From Nitrospirota bacterium (GTDB lineage: Bacteria; Nitrospirota; Nitrospiria; Nitrospirales; Nitrospiraceae): a DNA stretch of 7,811 bases. The notes under the pieces are model-generated. The model was not told the origin of the DNA, made no database searches, and saw only the letters and a program-made list of their open reading frames with translations. Of this stretch, positions 1-6,994 are shown piece after piece. A program made the position numbers and the translations under genes. The stretch covers positions 1 to 7,811 of the forward strand of contig JACQCB010000030.1 in the NCBI GenBank assembly GCA_016201805.1, in the 5' to 3' direction. Position 1 is the stretch's first letter; every line of letters starts with the position of its first letter.

Positions 1-1
1 G

Positions 2-1351
2 ACGAAAGATTCCGCCGTCGCCGAGCAGATATCGAAAGTCAAAGCGGAGATGGAGAAGATGTCGTCGGCTTCTGCCACACAGCCGGAGACCGCCACAACT
101 GCTCCACTATCGCCGCAGCAACTCCTGGAACGGGCCAGGGCCTTGGCAGCCGCACGACAGTACCAGGAAGCCGCCTCGGCCTATCGAGCCTACCTGGATG
201 CCAAGCCGGAGGACAACGACGCCCACCACTCGTTGGCGCAACTCTTCCTCTCACAGGGACAGTACCGGGAGGCGATTTCGGTCTATCAGACCATTCTCTC
301 CAGACACCCGTCCGATATCGAAGCGCTCATAACGCTGGGGAAGATTGCCGTCCAGCAAAGGAGAATCGGTGACGGACGCCGGTACTATGAGACGGCGCTC
401 GGCGCGGACCCGTCCAATATTGAAGCCAAGCAGGGAATGGCCGATCTGCTCTACTGGCGCAAAGAATACGCAACGGCCTTGCGCTTCTACGAAGACGTCT
501 TTTCCGTCACACAGAACCCCGTTGTCGGCCGGCGAATCCAGGAGATCCGGCATCAACAGGTCGTGTCTCCTCAGGCGCCGATCGGCATCATGGGAGACAG
601 GCCGATCCTCCCTTTCCGTAATTATGTAAAATTTGGGTACAGCCAGTACACCTATAGTCAGCAAGTCCCCAACGAGCGGGATGCGTTACTCGAAATCGCC
701 AAGTCGCTCGGTGAGCAGACGCTTGTCGGACGAATGGAACTCCTGAACCGCTTCGGATTTGACGACGTACCGATCACGGTCAAACTCTACAGCCCATTGT
801 GGAAGAAGGCGTGGGGCGATCTCAGCTTCTCGGCAGCCGGGAACCCGAACTTCGTCCCCAACTACAGGCTCGGGGGCCAGTTCTTTCAGGACTTGGGCTT
901 GCTGCACGAAACTCTTTCTTTCCTGGAAGCCTCCCTGGGCCTCGAGCGGTTAAGCTATGGTTATCAAGCCAGAACCTCTCGGACCCTCTTCATTCCGGCA
1001 CAGGACATCACGGTCGTGACCCCGAGCCTGGCCATTTATCTCCCCTTCAACATGTGGGTGACCGAAAAGGTCTACTACGTTCCGGACACCGGCTCCATAA
1101 CTCTTTCCTCTCAATTGACCTGGAGGCCGACCGAACGCATTCAACTCTTCGCGTCCGGCGCCTTCGGAACTTCCGGAGAACGGATCGTTGCCTTCCAGGA
1201 CTTTACGCGAGCGAATACCCGCAGCTTTCAGGGGGGCGCGATCTTCCCCTTGACCAAGGAACTCTCGGGTGAATTCTCGGGCTTCTACGAAAACCGCGAA
1301 TCTCTCTACGTGCGGCGGGGCGGGACCTTCAATCTGATCTGGCACTGGTAA
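2..1351 (+). CDS. TPR domain plus YaiO-type outer-membrane beta-barrel protein (5' partial)
   Basis: The reading frame is open to the left edge, so the start lies outside the window. The ATG at 50 has no spaced ribosome binding site, and the residues before it (AEQISKVKAEMEKM) look like a continuing helix. Numbering from that ATG, about four TPR repeats occupy residues 23-157. Each shows the usual pattern, for example GQYREAISVYQTILSRHPSD. After a linker (160-187), residues 188-433 are alternating-hydrophobic, aromatic-rich strands that match what I know of the YaiO OMP family, including LYSPLWKKAWGDLSF. The chain ends in the aromatic residues W-H-W, as expected for a BAM-inserted barrel. Family members are outer-membrane proteins often found with surface glycosyltransferase or polysaccharide genes. 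The TPR part would lie in the periplasm. The substrate or partner is unknown, and the genes that might show it are outside the window. Confidence 0.85.
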   Translation, partial: TKDSAVAEQISKVKAEMEKMSSASATQPETATTAPLSPQQLLERARALAAARQYQEAASAYRAYLDAKPEDNDAHHSLAQLFLSQGQYREAISVYQTILSRHPSDIEALITLGKIAVQQRRIGDGRRYYETALGADPSNIEAKQGMADLLYWRKEYATALRFYEDVFSVTQNPVVGRRIQEIRHQQVVSPQAPIGIMGDRPILPFRNYVKFGYSQYTYSQQVPNERDALLEIAKSLGEQTLVGRMELLNRFGFDDVPITVKLYSPLWKKAWGDLSFSAAGNPNFVPNYRLGGQFFQDLGLLHETLSFLEASLGLERLSYGYQARTSRTLFIPAQDITVVTPSLAIYLPFNMWVTEKVYYVPDTGSITLSSQLTWRPTERIQLFASGAFGTSGERIVAFQDFTRANTRSFQGGAIFPLTKELSGEFSGFYENRESLYVRRGGTFNLIWHW

Positions 1352-1394
1352 GCAACCTCGTTCCACCCCAATGGACAATGGCATTGGCGCCGGC

Positions 1395-2306
1395 TCATGG
1401 GCGTGTGGAGCTATGTCGCGAGGATTGCCGGTTGACCAGCCAGACACCGGCCAGGATGAGCGCGACACCGGAAATTTCCTTGATGCCGATGTGTTCGCCG
1501 AGCACGAGGGCCGACAGCACGAGGGCCGAAACCGGGATCAGGTTCACAAAGACGCCGGCGCGCGACGGCCCGATCCCCTGCACCCCGTAGAGCCAGGCCT
1601 GCTGCCCCAACGCGGTCGCAAACACGACCAGATAGGCCAGGGCCAGCCAGCCGGACAGGGGAACCGACTGGACACCGACGAGGGCCAGTTTCTGGTCGGT
1701 CCAAAGCAGGGGGAGTTGCAGCAGGATGGCAATCAGGAGCGTGGTCCAATTCACGGTGAGGGGGGAAAACCGCTCCATGGTCCGGCGGCCCCCGACGGTA
1801 TAGAGGGCCCAACTGATTAAGCCCAGCACCACAAGCGTTCCGCCCAGCCAGGGCTGTTCCCCCACACCGCCGGTCCCTGAGCCGGACACGAGCGCCACGC
1901 CTGCAAAGGAGATGGTGCAGCCCAACCAGACGACGCGGAACGGAATATCTCGAATGAGGAGAGACGACAGCAAGGCCGTGATGGCCGGGCTGGCCCCGAT
2001 GATGATCCCCGCTTCCGCCGCTCCGATGTACCGGAGCCCGAAGAGGGTCAGGAGATGATTTCCCAAAACGGCAAGGCCCAAGACAGCCAAGCCCACGACA
2101 TCGCGTGGCGAGAACTTGACGCTCCCCCCTTCCTGCCACCACCAGAGTGGGATCAGGATCGCCAGAGCGCCGAGACCCCGGAGGACCGAGGTCTCCACCG
2201 CAGAAAACGAGTCCAGGGCCAGCTTCTGCCCGACGATCGAGCCGCCCCAGACCACCGCCGCAGTCGTCAGCGCCCCATAGGCCGCCAGATCAGAAGGTTT
2301 ACTCAT
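1395..2306 (-). CDS. DMT superfamily permease, EamA family
   Basis: A 303-residue, almost entirely hydrophobic protein with the two-fold EamA repeat. The first copy is at about residues 8-145 and the second at about 155-292, which fits ten transmembrane helices. Typical features are an early WGG in helix 1, the conserved stretch around RYIGAAEAGIIIGASPAITA in copy one, and the matching GPSRAGVFVNLIPVSALVLS followed by LGEHI in copy two. Family members export or import small metabolites such as amino acids or nucleosides across the inner membrane. The substrate cannot be read from sequence. No Shine-Dalgarno sequence precedes the ATG. A possible promoter ends only about 10 bases upstream, so the transcript could be nearly leaderless. 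The gene converges with the TPR/barrel gene across a 43-bp gap. Confidence 0.93.
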   Translation of the reverse strand: MSKPSDLAAYGALTTAAVVWGGSIVGQKLALDSFSAVETSVLRGLGALAILIPLWWWQEGGSVKFSPRDVVGLAVLGLAVLGNHLLTLFGLRYIGAAEAGIIIGASPAITALLSSLLIRDIPFRVVWLGCTISFAGVALVSGSGTGGVGEQPWLGGTLVVLGLISWALYTVGGRRTMERFSPLTVNWTTLLIAILLQLPLLWTDQKLALVGVQSVPLSGWLALAYLVVFATALGQQAWLYGVQGIGPSRAGVFVNLIPVSALVLSALVLGEHIGIKEISGVALILAGVWLVNRQSSRHSSTRP

Positions 2307-2316
2307 GCCAGCCCGG

Positions 2317-2346
2317 CGTATACAAGACAGCCAACCTCCCCGTCAA
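2317..2346 (-). promoter_or_regulatory. Possible sigma70-type promoter for the EamA permease gene
   Basis: On the minus strand, TTGACG (2346-2341) is followed after 18 bases by TATACG (2322-2317). The -35 box matches 5 of 6 consensus bases and the -10 box 4 of 6. Transcription would begin around 2310, only a few bases before the ATG at 2306. That agrees with the absence of a Shine-Dalgarno sequence. It is a pattern match only. Confidence 0.35.
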
Positions 2347-2353
2347 GCGCTTT

Positions 2354-2374
2354 CTCAAACGGACAGAGTTTGAG
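2354..2374. repeat. Perfect 7-bp inverted repeat upstream of the permease promoter
   Basis: CTCAAAC (2354-2360) and GTTTGAG (2368-2374) are exact reverse complements separated by 7 bases. The dyad lies just upstream of the possible -35 box of the permease gene. It could be an operator or a small stem-loop. It is not a classical terminator because the stem is AT-rich and no T-tract follows. Confidence 0.4.
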
Positions 2375-2402
2375 CTACTCTCTTTATCCCTATACAAATA
2401 TT

Positions 2403-2526
2403 CAGGACGCTCAAAAAGGCCAGCCAACGAGGCCGCAGGAAGCGAGGACCCTGAGGCGTACTGGAGAAGTACGTTGAGGGGTTCGAGTGACCGAGAACAA
2501 AGTTGGGGGCCTTTTTCAGCGTCCTG
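2403..2526. repeat. 124-bp hairpin repeat element with terminal inverted repeats (MITE-like or bidirectional terminator)
   Basis: The left end CAGGACGCTCAAAAAGGCC (2403-2421) and the right end (2508-2526) are inverted repeats that match at 18 of 19 positions. The centre contains GTACT-GGAGA-AGTAC (2458-2472) with further imperfect pairing outward, so the whole unit can fold into one long hairpin. Each end carries a run of A or T next to GGCC, the layout of a terminator that works in both directions. The right end overlaps the stop codon of the broken O-methyltransferase gene. I recall very similar elements scattered between genes in Nitrospira genomes, but could not check this. There is no room for a transposase, so any movement would need one acting in trans. 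Confidence 0.75.
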
Positions 2527-3077
2527 TCGGCTTGACTACCAGCACCCCGTCCCTGATCGTCACCAACACACAAGTCACGTTTGGATCGGACGCCACGAGG
2601 CGGTTCAGTTCCTGTATCACGGCAGTTCTTTGATCCGACGGCGGTTGGATCAGCACGTCGCCGGACCAGAGCACGTTGTCGATCAAAATCACGCCCTGCG
2701 GCGACAGCAATTCGAGGGCGCGGCGGTAATAGTTGATGTAGTTGGCCTTGTCCGCATCGATGAAGATCAGGTCGAACGGACCGGTCAGGGTCCGCAACGT
2801 TTCCAGCGCCGGAGGCGACGAGGGTCCCATCATCGGGCAAGGCTTCGGCCATCGAGAGTGCGCTGTAGCCCGTGAACATGCCGATCTCCAAGACTCGCTT
2901 CGCCCCCACAAGTTGCACCATCATTTTCAGAAAGGCCCCTTCCAACGGCCCCACCACCATCTGGGGGATCTCCATTGTGCGGTAGGTCTCCTCCCGCAAC
3001 AAGCGACAGGCGTCCGACTCAGCGGTTGAATGGGCCTCGGCATAGGCTTCGATGTCCGGCTTGATTAAGTCCTCCAT
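2516..3077 (-). pseudogene. Class I SAM-dependent O-methyltransferase, broken by an internal deletion and frameshift
   Basis: The first part reads from the ATG at 3077, which has a good ribosome binding site (CGGAGGGA). It begins like the bacterial caffeoyl-CoA/catechol O-methyltransferase family, with EETYRTME and motif I VLEIGMFTGYSAL, and continues to LPDDGTL. The second part is in another frame and starts at PALETLRTLTG. It carries FIDADK and DNVLWSGDVL, which supply the metal-binding Asp and Asp-Asn residues, and ends in VVKPTGR. In family members about 25-32 residues separate the two parts and include the acidic residue that holds the SAM ribose. Here they are gone, and the joint near 2811-2822 also shifts the frame. 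The 562-nt span is about 100 nt shorter than a usual 220-residue gene. No functional enzyme is expected. The stop codon lies inside the hairpin repeat. A misassembly is possible but would need a deletion of about 80-100 bp. Confidence 0.88.
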
Positions 3078-3112
3078 CGGGGTCCCTCCGGAATTGCAAA
3101 AGCAGGTGTGCG

Positions 3113-3141
3113 TTGCGTATGCTGATCCGGCATCATACCAT
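3113..3141 (+). promoter_or_regulatory. Possible promoter for the M32 carboxypeptidase gene
   Basis: TTGCGT (3113-3118) and TACCAT (3136-3141) are 17 bases apart. Transcription would start near 3148, just before the ribosome binding site at 3154-3160. The -10 box overlaps the opposing extended -10 element, so the two divergent promoters would compete. An alternative pair, TTGCAA (3094-3099) and TATGCT (3118-3123), has 18-bp spacing. Confidence 0.25.
3132..3140 (-). promoter_or_regulatory. Extended -10 promoter of the O-methyltransferase pseudogene
   Basis: On the minus strand TGG-TATGAT (3140-3132) fits an extended -10 element, with 5 of 6 matches in the hexamer. No clear -35 box is visible, which extended -10 promoters can tolerate. 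Transcription would start near 3125 and leave a leader of about 48 nt. The gene's ribosome binding site is also intact, so the expression signals outlived the reading frame. Confidence 0.4.
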
Positions 3142-3153
3142 TGGAAGCCCTGC

Positions 3154-3160
3154 GGAGAGG
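3154..3160 (+). promoter_or_regulatory. Ribosome binding site that fixes the GTG start of the M32 gene
   Basis: GGAGAGG ends 5 bases before a GTG at 3166. It supports this start over the in-frame ATG at 3052, which would lie inside the divergent O-methyltransferase gene and add 38 residues unlike the family. Confidence 0.75.
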
Positions 3161-3165
3161 TGTGC

Positions 3166-4710
3166 GTGAAGACACTTGAAACCTTACGGCCCCTGACCGA
3201 GCGGCTCGTCGAAATCCAGCACTTACACAGCGCGGCCTCCCTGCTCTCCTGGGACCAGGAAACCTACATGCCGCCCGGCGGCGGCGAGGCCAGGGCGGAC
3301 CAGTTGTCCACGCTTCAAACGCTGGCTCACGATAAACTGGTCTCGCCGGACATCGAAGCCCTGCTCGTCAAATGGGTGGACCCGGCAACGGGCCAGGCCT
3401 TGGAGACGTCTGGCGATCCCTGGGACGAACCGTCCCGCGCGCTCCTGCGCGAGGTCTGGCGAGACTTCAGCCGGGCCAAAAAACTCCCGTCGGACTTCGT
3501 CAAGAAACTCAGCCGGGAATGTTCGCTGGCTCAGCAGGTCTGGACCGAAGCCCGAAAGAAAAATGACTTCAAGCTGTTTCTGCCGAACCTCAGCACCGTC
3601 GTCACGCTGAAGCGGGAGGAGACGCAGTACCTCGGCTACAAAAATTCTCCCTATGACGCGTTGCTGGATTACTACGAGCCCGGCGCCACCGTTGCGCAAC
3701 TTGCCCCCTTATTCGCCACGCTAAAGAATCGGCTGGTCCCGCTGCTCAACCGAGTAGTGGCATCCCATGTCAAGATCGACGACACCCTGCTGACCCGCTC
3801 CTACGATCCGGCGCGTCAGGTGGAATTCGGCAAGTTCGTCCTGACCGCCATGGGCTATAACTTTGACCGGGGCCGGCTGGACCTCTCCGCCCATCCCTTC
3901 ACCACCTCCTTCCACCCGTCCGACGTGCGCGTGACGACCCGCGTCTACGAGCGCGAGCTGCCGGCCTGCCTCTTCAGTTGCATCCACGAAGGAGGCCACG
4001 GCCTGTACGACCAGGGACTCGACCCGTCCCGCTACGGGACACCCCTGGGCGAAGCCCTCTCGCTCGGCATCCATGAGAGCCAGTCCCGCTTGTGGGAAAA
4101 TTGTATCGGCCGGTCACGGACTTTCTGGCGCTGTCTGTATCCCCTGCTGCAACAAACCTTTCCCGATCAGCTCGGCGGAGTGGATCTGGACCGGTTTTAC
4201 GCAGCGATCAATCGGGTGCAGCCCTCCTTGATCCGGGTGGAGGCGGACGAGTTGACCTACAACCTGCATATCATGTTGCGTTTCGAGATCGAGCAGGATC
4301 TGATCGAAGGCCGGACGCAGGTGGAGGACCTCCCGGCCATCTGGAACGAGCGGATGAAGACCTCTCTGGGCATCGTCCCGGAACGGGACGCGGAGGGAGT
4401 CTTGCAGGATGTCCACTGGTCGCTGGGAGCGTTCGGCTACTTCCCGACCTATACGTTGGGAAACCTCTATGCAGTCCAGTTCTACGACCAGGCCTGCCGG
4501 GAACTGCCGAACCTCGAGGCGGAGATCGAAGCCGGACGGCTCACGGTCTTGACCAAGTGGCTGAATCAGAAGATCCACCGCTGGGGTCGCAGCTTCACTG
4601 CCGACCACCTCGTTCAACGGGTGACCGGCCGTTCCCTGAGCCCGGAGCCCTTTCTGACCTATGTAGAGAAAAAGTTTGGAGAGTTGTACGGCCTGTCCGG
4701 ACAGACTTAA
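3166..4710 (+). CDS. M32 family zinc metallocarboxypeptidase (thermostable carboxypeptidase 1 type)
   Basis: From the GTG at 3166 the protein is 514 residues, the usual size of the family (about 500). It opens with the conserved N-terminal region (HLHSAASLLSWDQETYMPPGG). The zinc site is complete: H274-E-G-G-H278, with the third ligand E304 in HESQSRLWEN. The family motifs HPF (243-245) and DVR (253-255), then ADELTYNLHIMLRFEIEQ and GAFGYFPTYTLGN, are all present in order. These enzymes are cytoplasmic and remove C-terminal amino acids from peptides with broad specificity, sparing proline, in peptide recycling. No signal peptide is seen. The gene starts 88 bp from the divergent O-methyltransferase pseudogene. 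It ends sharing a TTAA with the stop codon of the opposing TIGR03545 gene, so no terminator lies between them. Confidence 0.96.
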   Translation: MKTLETLRPLTERLVEIQHLHSAASLLSWDQETYMPPGGGEARADQLSTLQTLAHDKLVSPDIEALLVKWVDPATGQALETSGDPWDEPSRALLREVWRDFSRAKKLPSDFVKKLSRECSLAQQVWTEARKKNDFKLFLPNLSTVVTLKREETQYLGYKNSPYDALLDYYEPGATVAQLAPLFATLKNRLVPLLNRVVASHVKIDDTLLTRSYDPARQVEFGKFVLTAMGYNFDRGRLDLSAHPFTTSFHPSDVRVTTRVYERELPACLFSCIHEGGHGLYDQGLDPSRYGTPLGEALSLGIHESQSRLWENCIGRSRTFWRCLYPLLQQTFPDQLGGVDLDRFYAAINRVQPSLIRVEADELTYNLHIMLRFEIEQDLIEGRTQVEDLPAIWNERMKTSLGIVPERDAEGVLQDVHWSLGAFGYFPTYTLGNLYAVQFYDQACRELPNLEAEIEAGRLTVLTKWLNQKIHRWGRSFTADHLVQRVTGRSLSPEPFLTYVEKKFGELYGLSGQT

Positions 4711-6405
4711 AACGGAAGCTTGAACCCGCCGGGCAGCAATTTCTCCATAGCGCCTTGTGATACGCCGGCTCCCTGAGCCAGGCGCAAAGCCAACTCATCC
4801 CCGACACCGCCCAAGCCACCGAAGCTGCTCTTGAGTTCGTTCAGCGGGCCGCCGACCTTCGACATGACGGCTGTCTCCAGTTCCCTCTTGAAACGGTCGG
4901 CATAGTCTTGCACCAACGTACCCGCGGCTTCTTTCAACACATCGTCCAGATCGGATGTGAGGTGAACCTCGTACTGATCGAGCGTGCCCGTGACTTCGGC
5001 CTTCGCGGTGAACGCCGAGACACCGGACAGGGCCGAACCGATCGCCTTGACGAACGGGTTGGACGAATCCTGCTTGCCCACGGTCAGGTGCACCGATTGC
5101 AGACCTGCCGTCACCGTCTGTGGCGGACTCCGGCAGAACATGGTTCAAGGTCCCGGCAAAATGGAGCGACTGCACGCCTTTCAGCTTCTCCCCTGCGAAG
5201 GAAAACGTAAGCGGCAATCCCAGGATGTCCTGATCCGGCGTGATGTTCTCGATCCTGCCGCTCACATCGCCGACGTCCAGTTGCGCGGAGACCTTGGACA
5301 GACGGATCAGGAAATCGGGCAGAGGCGCCTGTTCCTTGAACCGCACGTCCACTCCCTTGCCCCGGACCGGCTTGACCACCTCATGCCCCTGTTGCCGTTC
5401 TTTGACCCGTGCAAGGACCGGCTGCATTTTCCCGTACCACACCACCCCCTTGCGAACCCAGGCCCCGCTTTGCCCCGCCAATAAGACCCCGCTCATATTC
5501 GCAAGACCCTGAGGCGAGAGACTGTATTTCTCCTGCAACCGTCTCACGTCCTCCTGCGGCGCTTGGACGGCCTGATCGACACGCTGTTTGAGCGAGGTCA
5601 GCTTCGTGTCGAACTCGGCCTTGGCGCGTTGAATGCTCGCCAGGTCCCGTTCCAGGTCTTTCTGGATTGCCGCCACCTCTCCCACCACGCCCAGTATCCC
5701 CCCCACACCGCCTTTGCCGGAAGACTTCAGCCGTTCGATGCGGGTCTTGTAGTCGTTCAGCTTGGCCTTGTCCGGAAGGTCCGCCAGACGCTTCTTCCAG
5801 TTGTCTTGCTCGGCCTGGATCTCGGCACGAAGGGATTCCGCCAATTTGACCGATTCAAGGTCGGCCCCGGCCATGATCGTCTTGATATCCGGGACCTCGA
5901 ACGAAGGCAGGCTGACTTTCTCGGCCAGTTTCTCCAGCACGCCCTTGTTGGCCTTGTCGAATTGCTGCGAAACAGCTCCCGACGTCTTGCGGGACGTGCC
6001 CAGCCTGAGCCCTTCCAGAGCCATTTCTTCGATGATCACCTTGCGCCTGATCAAATTGAAGCCATCCAGAGTCATCGCAATCCGCGCGACCTCGACGGCA
6101 TTGGTCATCGGCTCATCCGGATCGGTGACTTGGAGCCCGGTCAGCGTGAGCCCCAAGGGAAACAGCGCGACGTCGGCTGCGACCAATTCTACCTTGGCGC
6201 CAACCAGCCGCGTGCCGGTCTGTTCAATCATGCGTTTGACGAAGTGATCGAGGAACACGAACCAGAAGGCGGCTGAGGCAGCCGCCACCGCCACGAAGAC
6301 CGCAAGACCCCACCAGCGGACCCATCCCGGCTTCCCTTGCTGGGCCTTCTTGCCCGGCTCGCCTCGTTCGTCTTTTCGATCCTTTCTATCCTTGCTGTCC
6401 GTCAT
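4707..6405 (-). CDS. TIGR03545 family membrane-anchored AsmA-like protein, interrupted by a +1 frameshift
   Basis: I recognise this as TIGR03545, an uncharacterised family of outer-membrane-bearing bacteria that usually forms a pair with TIGR03546. The ATG at 6405 overlaps the TIGR03546 stop as ATGA. A GTG at 6420 is possible but less likely. Residues 1-28 are very basic and cytoplasmic, and 29-53 form one transmembrane anchor. The next stretch (VELVAADVALFPLGLTLTGL) resembles the start of AsmA/DUF748-type periplasmic proteins. Residues about 185-290 are charged and helical, probably coiled coil. More beta-rich sequence follows to the end at KLPF. The frame breaks between 5147 and about 5110. 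Removing one base of the CC at 5125-5126 restores ..HVLPESPQTVTAG.. and gives a 565-residue protein. Such a small change could be a sequencing error or a young mutation. The AsmA-like reading is my inference, and the function is unknown. Confidence 0.82.
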
Positions 6406-6923
6406 GCGCCGATCCCCCACCCTGAGACGGACTGGTAGAGACTGTAGAACCGACTGGCTTTCAAGACCTGCATCAATCGGGTCTTCTCCACCCAGGCGAG
6501 CACATGAGCCCGGTAGCGACGGATTCCCAGATTCAACGCGAGGTACAGGGGGAGGAACGTGAGCAGCGAGAAGAGCAGGCTGCCCATCACGATCGAGTTG
6601 TTGAATCGTTCAATCCGCCAGAGCGTCGAATTGTAGAGTGAGGTCCAAAGCCCCTCTAAGGAGCCGGCGGTCAGGGCCGCAAGCCCGATCCGGTGAAAGA
6701 GCGGGTCCAGCAGATAGGCGAGGCCGGAAAAGAACGTGAGACCGACAAGGAAGGCCGAAAGATTGACCCGGACCAGCAATACGACCAGGAGCACAAGCAG
6801 ATTGTGCAAGCTCCAGAAGGGCGTGAAGCCCGCGACCATAGCCAAGCAACAGGCCAGCGAGATCTGGCCGGGATGGGTCTCGGAATTCAGAACTTTCAAG
6901 AGATTGGCGAGCGCTTTCAGCAT
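6402..6923 (-). CDS. TIGR03546 / DUF2062 family inner-membrane protein
   Basis: A 173-residue membrane protein of the DUF2062 type and the usual partner of TIGR03545. The conserved head HPGQISLACCLAMVAGFTPF (17-36) is followed by hydrophobic segments at about 41-58, 60-78 and 111-131. Together they suggest three or four transmembrane helices, with R52 and N54 as in the family's R-x-N signature. A basic tail (RRYRAH, then KTRLMQVLKASRFY) should lie at the cytoplasmic face. A G-rich run GGGGGG ends three bases before the ATG and may serve as the ribosome binding site. The stop codon overlaps the next gene's start as ATGA, so the pair is very likely translationally coupled and works together. 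The molecular role is unknown. Confidence 0.88.
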   Translation of the reverse strand: MLKALANLLKVLNSETHPGQISLACCLAMVAGFTPFWSLHNLLVLLVVLLVRVNLSAFLVGLTFFSGLAYLLDPLFHRIGLAALTAGSLEGLWTSLYNSTLWRIERFNNSIVMGSLLFSLLTFLPLYLALNLGIRRYRAHVLAWVEKTRLMQVLKASRFYSLYQSVSGWGIGA

Positions 6924-6994
6924 CGGCCCCCCATGGTGCCATGAACGAGTTCCACCATCAACTATTCTCCGGATTCCGAGTCGGCGCCGGCCGC

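Noticed and set aside
1368..1387. CCAATG/CATTGG inverted repeat with 8-base loop between the convergent TPR/barrel and permease genes
   Set aside because: The stem is only six pairs and no T-tract follows on either strand, so it is too weak to call a terminator.
2805..2830. Programmed frameshift in the methyltransferase
   Set aside because: No slippery sequence is seen, and a shift alone would not restore the missing 25-32 residues.
2147..2875. Plus-strand open frame across the permease start, the repeat and the methyltransferase
   Set aside because: It crosses two minus-strand genes and a hairpin repeat, and the translation is low-complexity with no family resemblance.
3052..3165. ATG at 3052 as the start of the M32 gene
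   Set aside because: It would overlap the divergent methyltransferase start and add residues foreign to the family. The GTG at 3166 has a strong ribosome binding site and gives the normal length.
5563..6276. 237-residue plus-strand open frame opposite the TIGR03545 gene
   Set aside because: It lies wholly antisense to a recognised coding sequence, its composition is typical of a GC-rich shadow frame, and no domain is visible.
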